A stretch of DNA of 64,000 nt from Panonychus citri (taxonomy: Eukaryota > Arthropoda > Arachnida > Trombidiformes > Tetranychidae): the NCBI RefSeq assembly GCF_014898815.1, contig NW_026515531.1:1-64000 (forward strand). The letters are read 5' to 3'. The translations under genes were made by a program, and so were the position numbers. The notes beneath the pieces are model-generated. The model made no database searches. It was not told the DNA's origin and saw only the letters and a program-made list of their open reading frames with translations. Each line of letters opens with the position of its first letter. Positions within the stretch are counted from its first letter, which is position 1. Shown here piece by piece: positions 59,754-64,000 of this stretch.

Positions 59754-60939
59754 GTTTACTGCGATTATTGTAAATGATTAAATGTTTAATGAGTGAGTCG
59801 AGCGATTTACAAGTGAGACTGTGACGCAAGGAGAAGCTTAAATCAATTGGAAGTAAATGATAAATTAGGAAAATGATTCCTTTATCGGGAATACCTGGAA
59901 TGACTAGTCTTGCGGCTTCGGTGAGCTCATGAATGTATTCTGTAGGATTTGTCCCTTTATATTTTTTATTAAAAAGCTTCTCTGTTGCTTCTGCAATCTC
60001 ACTTTCTCCTACAAAACTCTCCTTAAGCTCTTTAATGAGAGATTTGAAACTAATGTGAATATTATCTCTTCTAATATTTTCAATTGTCTCAAAAATTTTG
60101 TCAGGAACTTGAGCTGACAAAATTTTTATTGCTATTTTATCAGGAATATCTCTTAGCATTACTCTTCTTTCTAATTTATTTAACCATTGGAAAAGAGTCG
60201 TCGACTCTTTCTCCACATATTCTTCAATGACATTTCTAAAGTCAAATCTTACATCAAAGGTGTAAGGCGATGAATGACGAGGTTTTTCATTAGGGTAATG
60301 ATGATGAAATAATGATTCGTCATCTTCATTGTTACCTTCAAAGTCACCTTCTTGCTCATCGTTTTTACCAAAACATGAAATATAAGCTTTAATTTGTAGC
60401 TTAGATAACTTTAAATCAATCAAATCTCGTTCATCGAGTATCTTACCTCCATAGACCACTTCTTCATCAATTAGCTTTCTAATTGTGGCTTCTGTTAGGC
60501 CATGTTGTCTCATTCGACGGAAGATTTCGGGGACTTCTAACCATTTAGGGTCAAAAGGGGTTTCTTTTTTAAGGTCAGAGGGTTTGTTGATTGCACCACA
60601 AACATATGCCGCGGTTTCCATTGCTTCTCGGATGGATCTTGTAGCATAAGCGGTATCAGATCCTTTTGCTGATCTGATTCCATAGATTTTGAAGAGATTC
60701 TCTTTATTTTGTTGAATATAATCGTTGATTGTAGGTGGTGTTGATTCGGTCATGTCTTTGAAAGATATTAGATTGGAAACGTCCCAATCAAGAGCGAGAT
60801 GATAATGAGCAAAATTTCTAGATGAGTCGTTGAGTGATAGTAGGGACTTTGATTTACACAGAAAGGTTTTGAAAGAAGGTGTTGAGATTTTATCGTCTTC
60901 TGATTCTGAAGACTCCACTTTTATCTCGGGCGTTGTCAC
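59395..60939 (-). CDS. gag: Gag polyprotein, start codon unresolved
   Basis: 514 codons counted from a GTG at 60939; the frame opens after a TAG at about 60951 and the first ATG is only at 60753 (residue 63). The upstream part looks coding (acidic, VESSESEDD). Start may therefore be the ATG at 60753, a non-AUG codon, or a spliced leader joining at the acceptor TTAATAG (60949). Residues about 240-385 resemble a retrotransposon capsid domain (LFQWLNKLERRV, FKSLIKELKESF, NPTEYIHELTEAAR). The C-terminus is Ser/Asn-rich with an RGG-like SRSPRGRGQRG and poly-Asn and lacks a CCHC knuckle. It contains palindrome 60192-60210. Confidence 0.85.
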   Translation of the reverse strand: MTTPEIKVESSESEDDKISTPSFKTFLCKSKSLLSLNDSSRNFAHYHLALDWDVSNLISFKDMTESTPPTINDYIQQNKENLFKIYGIRSAKGSDTAYATRSIREAMETAAYVCGAINKPSDLKKETPFDPKWLEVPEIFRRMRQHGLTEATIRKLIDEEVVYGGKILDERDLIDLKLSKLQIKAYISCFGKNDEQEGDFEGNNEDDESLFHHHYPNEKPRHSSPYTFDVRFDFRNVIEEYVEKESTTLFQWLNKLERRVMLRDIPDKIAIKILSAQVPDKIFETIENIRRDNIHISFKSLIKELKESFVGESEIAEATEKLFNKKYKGTNPTEYIHELTEAARLVIPGIPDKGIIFLIYHLLPIDLSFSLRHSLTCKSLDSLIKHLIIYNNRSKHESSYSCEEGNYSSPNRKSNNSTNSKKSYSSNSRGANNNNRSRSNNYPSSPNNSGGVKQATNAQYQNQSSSSNNNQRQGYSRSPRGRGQRGNSRRQYNNNNYNNNNNNNEQQLSTKSTQ

Positions 60940-61095
60940 AGCCTTTCGCTATTAACACTTTAATATGGCCGCACGTTTAATGAATAGTATACACACGAAT
61001 GTCTTCTTAAAACGTGCAAGCATGTGAAATTAGGCAGGTTTGAGTTGGTTAACAAACTTGGGTAACGCACTGAAATCACAAGAATAAAGATCGAG

Positions 61096-61113
61096 GGATC
61101 GGCATCTCCACCA
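61096..61113 (-). promoter_or_regulatory. Primer-binding site
   Basis: Two bases inside the 5' LTR the minus strand reads TGGTGGAGATGCCGATCC. TGG is the complement of a tRNA CCA end. The first 12 bases fit the 3' end of an alanine-type tRNA (CATCTCC acceptor arm); beyond that the match is uncertain, and the tRNA assignment is from memory of that family. Confidence 0.6.
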
Positions 61114-61115
61114 TT

Positions 61116-61589
61116 TGTAAGTGTTTTGAGTTTAACTCGAGAGATGAGGCAAAGCCACTTACAAAAAACCTGTAACCGAGATCGGTACAGCCTATTAACA
61201 TCAAACGAGGTGCACAGAGTCGATCGACTTTGGCGCCAACGCGAGAATAGATACTGAGATGTGACAACTTAATAGAGATTTATTGAACAGAGTGGAAAGC
61301 ACGTACAAGGATAAACTGAGGTGAGAATTAGGAACTAAGGTAAAGGAGGAAGTCGGAAACGACTAAGAGTAATTTGAAGAGAGTAACAACAATAGGTGAA
61401 TAATTAATTGAGGTGTATGACTGACTGTGTATATGTATCTGTAACAGTGATTTGGTTTAAGGTGAGAGAGGATTTTTATACTAAGGTGATTAATTGTAAT
61501 TGGTTAACATATAAGGGAGAGAGTCCAATAAGGAAAAGGTGATGACCGAAGGGGGAAAGAAAAGTGTGAGAGAGGCATTTCCCTTACAA
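61116..61589 (-). repeat. 5' LTR
   Basis: 474 bp, matching 50251-50724 with only two homopolymer length differences. Reading minus: TATAAA at 61480..61475, AATAAA at 61284..61279, palindrome AGTCGATCGACT at 61229..61218, AGTCG-GAAA-CGACT at 61364..61351. A GTAAGTG word at 61162..61156 could be the splice donor of the element's leader. Confidence 0.95.
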
Positions 61590-64000
61590 TCAAATTCATC
61601 AATATCAAGTTAATTTTTTCTCCTTCTTTTTCATCATCAAGTCAAGTTGTGAATTAATTGTGAACAATCAACTTCACAAAGAGACTTGACAGTTTCCAAT
61701 CATTGATAGTTAATTAATTAAATCCAACAAAATGATCATTTCAACAGCAATTCAACAATCAATATGAATCAAGGAAAACAAAAGGTTCCATGTATAGTTA
61801 TTATCTAAGTTGATTAAAATCTTTAATTGTTGACGAGAGTTGATTGTAAACTTAGCAATAGAACTTTTTTTCATCATTAACAAATCAAATGGTAATTAAA
61901 TAATGAGAGAGATACAAAAATCTAATGGAAATTTAATCATCATAAGATGAGTCATTTAATCAATTTCTCACAATTAAAATAACCATTGGATTAGAATTGA
62001 ATGATTTGATGTATGGAATAGACCCCGAGGGTATTTGTCTTGACAATTTAATCCTTTGGAAATCAAAGTTAAATCATTTGTTAAGGAAATTTAAACAATC
62101 AATTCCAATGAAAACTAATTGTTCCTAGTGATTAGAAATCACCACGAGGAGATATTGAGAGTTTCAGTAAAATCGTAAATTGAGTAAAAGCAAATAATTT
62201 AGAACAAAAAACAAAAGAAATTGAATTTCTTTTAGATTCTACCTTTCTAATTCTATCCAAGAAGAATGTTATTTGCATCTTCAATACATTCAGTGTATTA
62301 ATACCTAATACTATTGGACTAAGTTATTTGGTCAGTAAAACTTTTCTTTTTTTTACATTTTGAAACAATTTTTGAAATAATAATAATATCTAATCAGATA
62401 TATATACAATATATATACACTATTGGATAAAGAATCGTGAAATCTACTAAGGTAAATGTTGGTGACCAGATTTTTCTGACGATTTCAAATAAGATAATTT
62501 CATAGACTTGAATACAATGATCATTACTACCTGATAGGTTGATACATGTATTATATACCTGGATAAGTGTAAGAGTAAAAAACATGATGATGTTACTAAA
62601 AGTTTACTCTGAATAAAAAGTTTCAATGAAATCACCCTGAAAAGAAATCTCAAAATTCCCAATGACATTTTACTTTGAATTTATTTTTCTTTACTCTTTC
62701 GTAATAGTATTAACATTATCTCTCATATAATATTGACCATGATGATGATGATGATGATGATGACCGATTCTGATTGAATAAAAAAAATCACCATTACTTA
62801 CAGAACTCATTCTGTTATCTATTCAATTTCCCTAACCAGTTTCAAGAGGGCTTTCAGAATCCCTTTTGTATCCTTGATTAATATTCAAATTGAAATAATC
62901 ATAATTAACTGTGATCATGATGAAATCAAATGGTTAAATGATAATTCATCCTTGAAATACAGGGTGAAAAATTCTGGAAACTTTATCAAATCATTGAACT
63001 GTTTATTGATTTCTATTAAAAATAAGTATATTAGGAAAAATAATTCACAGGTAAATGTCAACTTGAACTTTGCTGGTAAATTAAATGCAAGTTAATCATG
63101 AAAATTGATTGAAATGCTAATCAAATGTTGAAAGGTAATTAATGAATAATAATATTGATTATATATACCGATTGATGGAGGAAAAGTTTGATTTAACTAT
63201 TAATATTATCTGGATAATCATGATACTTTGGGATTGAGACGAGTCAATACTTGATAATAATAAAAGTAGGTGATGATATTGAGTTTGAATGAATAACCTT
63301 AAGGCAAATGAATGAGTTTTTTTATTGGATTCTTGAGTAATATTATTGTTCATTTCAATTTTTATTCAAAGATGATAAAAAGATGATGATGATGAGAGTC
63401 AATCTTTTACGATCATGTTGAGGACAAAAAAGGAAACTTAAATCAAATTGAAATTCTCAATTTTGACTATCATGGATAATAAACTTATCTCCGATTTTTG
63501 AATTCTCTCAAACAAGAATTTTCTTCCACCCTCAGGCTATATTATTCATTGCTTAGTATCTCTGATTATCATCATGTTACTATTACTGCATGATAGTAAA
63601 TACGTAAGATTCACTAACTCTAAAACTAAGGTTCATTCAAGTGGTCACACTAGTGTTTAACCCGTTACAGGATATTCAGGAACAAGTGTCCATGCTGAAC
63701 CAGAACTTTCAGTCGTGTCTTTTTGACGCGAAATTTGAATTAAGGTTAAGTTTAGTCAGACGAATTGCCTTAATCAAAATGGTTATTTTTTTTTATTCCT
63801 TGTTCTTAATCGATCATTGTAAGATTGTAATTGATTAATGATAATCAAACAGGGAAAAAAATATCCAGGTTAAGATTGATTGATTTCATTGATTCATTGT
63901 TTCACAGAGTGATGGTCATCACTATGGTCACATCAGTATTCCGTTGAATCTGAACAATTCAAGATCCAAGACTTTATGTTTTTTTTCCTGTTCTTTTTTA
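61590..64000. other. Right flank of the retrotransposon, no secure gene
   Basis: AT-rich, continuing the style of the region left of the element, with a (GAT)n run at about 62742-62763. The part at 63650-63960 is more complex and may contain exons on either strand (see findings). Other short open frames are AT-biased and unsupported. Confidence 0.45.

Larger units (their letters stand above)
50251..61589 (-). mobile_element. Full-length Ty3/gypsy LTR retrotransposon with an extra RING-exonuclease ORF
   Basis: An 11,339-bp element in minus orientation, flanked by the direct repeat ATCA (50247-50250 and 61590-61593). Order on the minus strand: 5' LTR (61589..61116), PBS, gag, pol (NC-PR-RT-RNaseH-IN), a 2-kb non-coding spacer, ORF3, a G-rich polypurine tract, and 3' LTR (50724..50251). 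PR-RT-RH-IN order and a GPY/F-like IN end place it in Ty3/gypsy (Metaviridae). All main ORFs are open and the LTRs are almost identical, so insertion is recent and the element may be active. It is roughly twice the usual length because of ORF3 and the spacer. Dispersed GTCG-type palindromes occur in all parts. Confidence 0.95.

Noticed and set aside
1..64000. CRISPR arrays, rRNA, tRNA genes, bacterial operons
   Set aside because: None seen; the window is eukaryotic, and no cloverleaf-like segment stood out by eye.

Overview
This window is arthropod nuclear DNA. It is AT-rich, has GT-AG introns of roughly 80-180 bp alongside multi-kb introns, and carries many GA/CT and ATC/GAT microsatellites. 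The gene set (claspin, a gustavus-type SPRY/SOCS-box protein, a SYD-1/RhoGAP100F-type RhoGAP, an Orb/CPEB1 protein, syntaxin-18, an NPC2/Der p 2-like ML protein, an LRR-Ig receptor) and the compact layout suggest a chelicerate, possibly an acariform mite. That species guess is inference only.

Left part (1-9850). The first two exons of an unrecognised minus-strand gene run off the left edge. Next comes a minus-strand claspin/Mrc1 gene with an E2F consensus upstream. A two-exon plus-strand gene at 4208-4729 encodes a 114-residue secreted protein with a dibasic site. A plus-strand SPSB1/4-type E3 adaptor gene (gustavus family) follows at 7813-9850.

Middle (10237-28589). A minus-strand PDZ-C2-RhoGAP gene of the SYD-1/RhoGAP100F type spans about 15 kb in seven coding exons. 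A complete CPEB1/Orb gene on the same strand sits inside one of its introns. The RhoGAP gene needs two single-base frame corrections near its 3' end. A promoter-like cluster of YY1/Pho motifs lies in another intron. The RhoGAP gene is head-to-head with syntaxin-18 (plus strand), and a perfect RFX X-box lies between them.

Right part (28590-64000). An ML-domain lipid-binding gene (minus) is followed by the 3' half of an LRR-Ig transmembrane receptor gene (minus). Upstream of these lies about 12 kb of intron-like DNA with a strong local excess of the palindrome TCATGA. At 50251-61589 there is a full-length, very young Ty3/gypsy-type LTR retrotransposon in minus orientation, 11.3 kb long, with near-identical 474-bp LTRs and a 4-bp target duplication. 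Besides gag and an intact pol it carries a third ORF of about 879 codons that joins a RING/TRAF-type zinc-finger module to a DEDDh 3'-5' exonuclease domain. About 17 copies of a GTCG-centred palindrome, with compensatory changes in the arms, are spread over LTRs, ORFs and the 2-kb pol-ORF3 spacer. This element is the most interesting object in the window.
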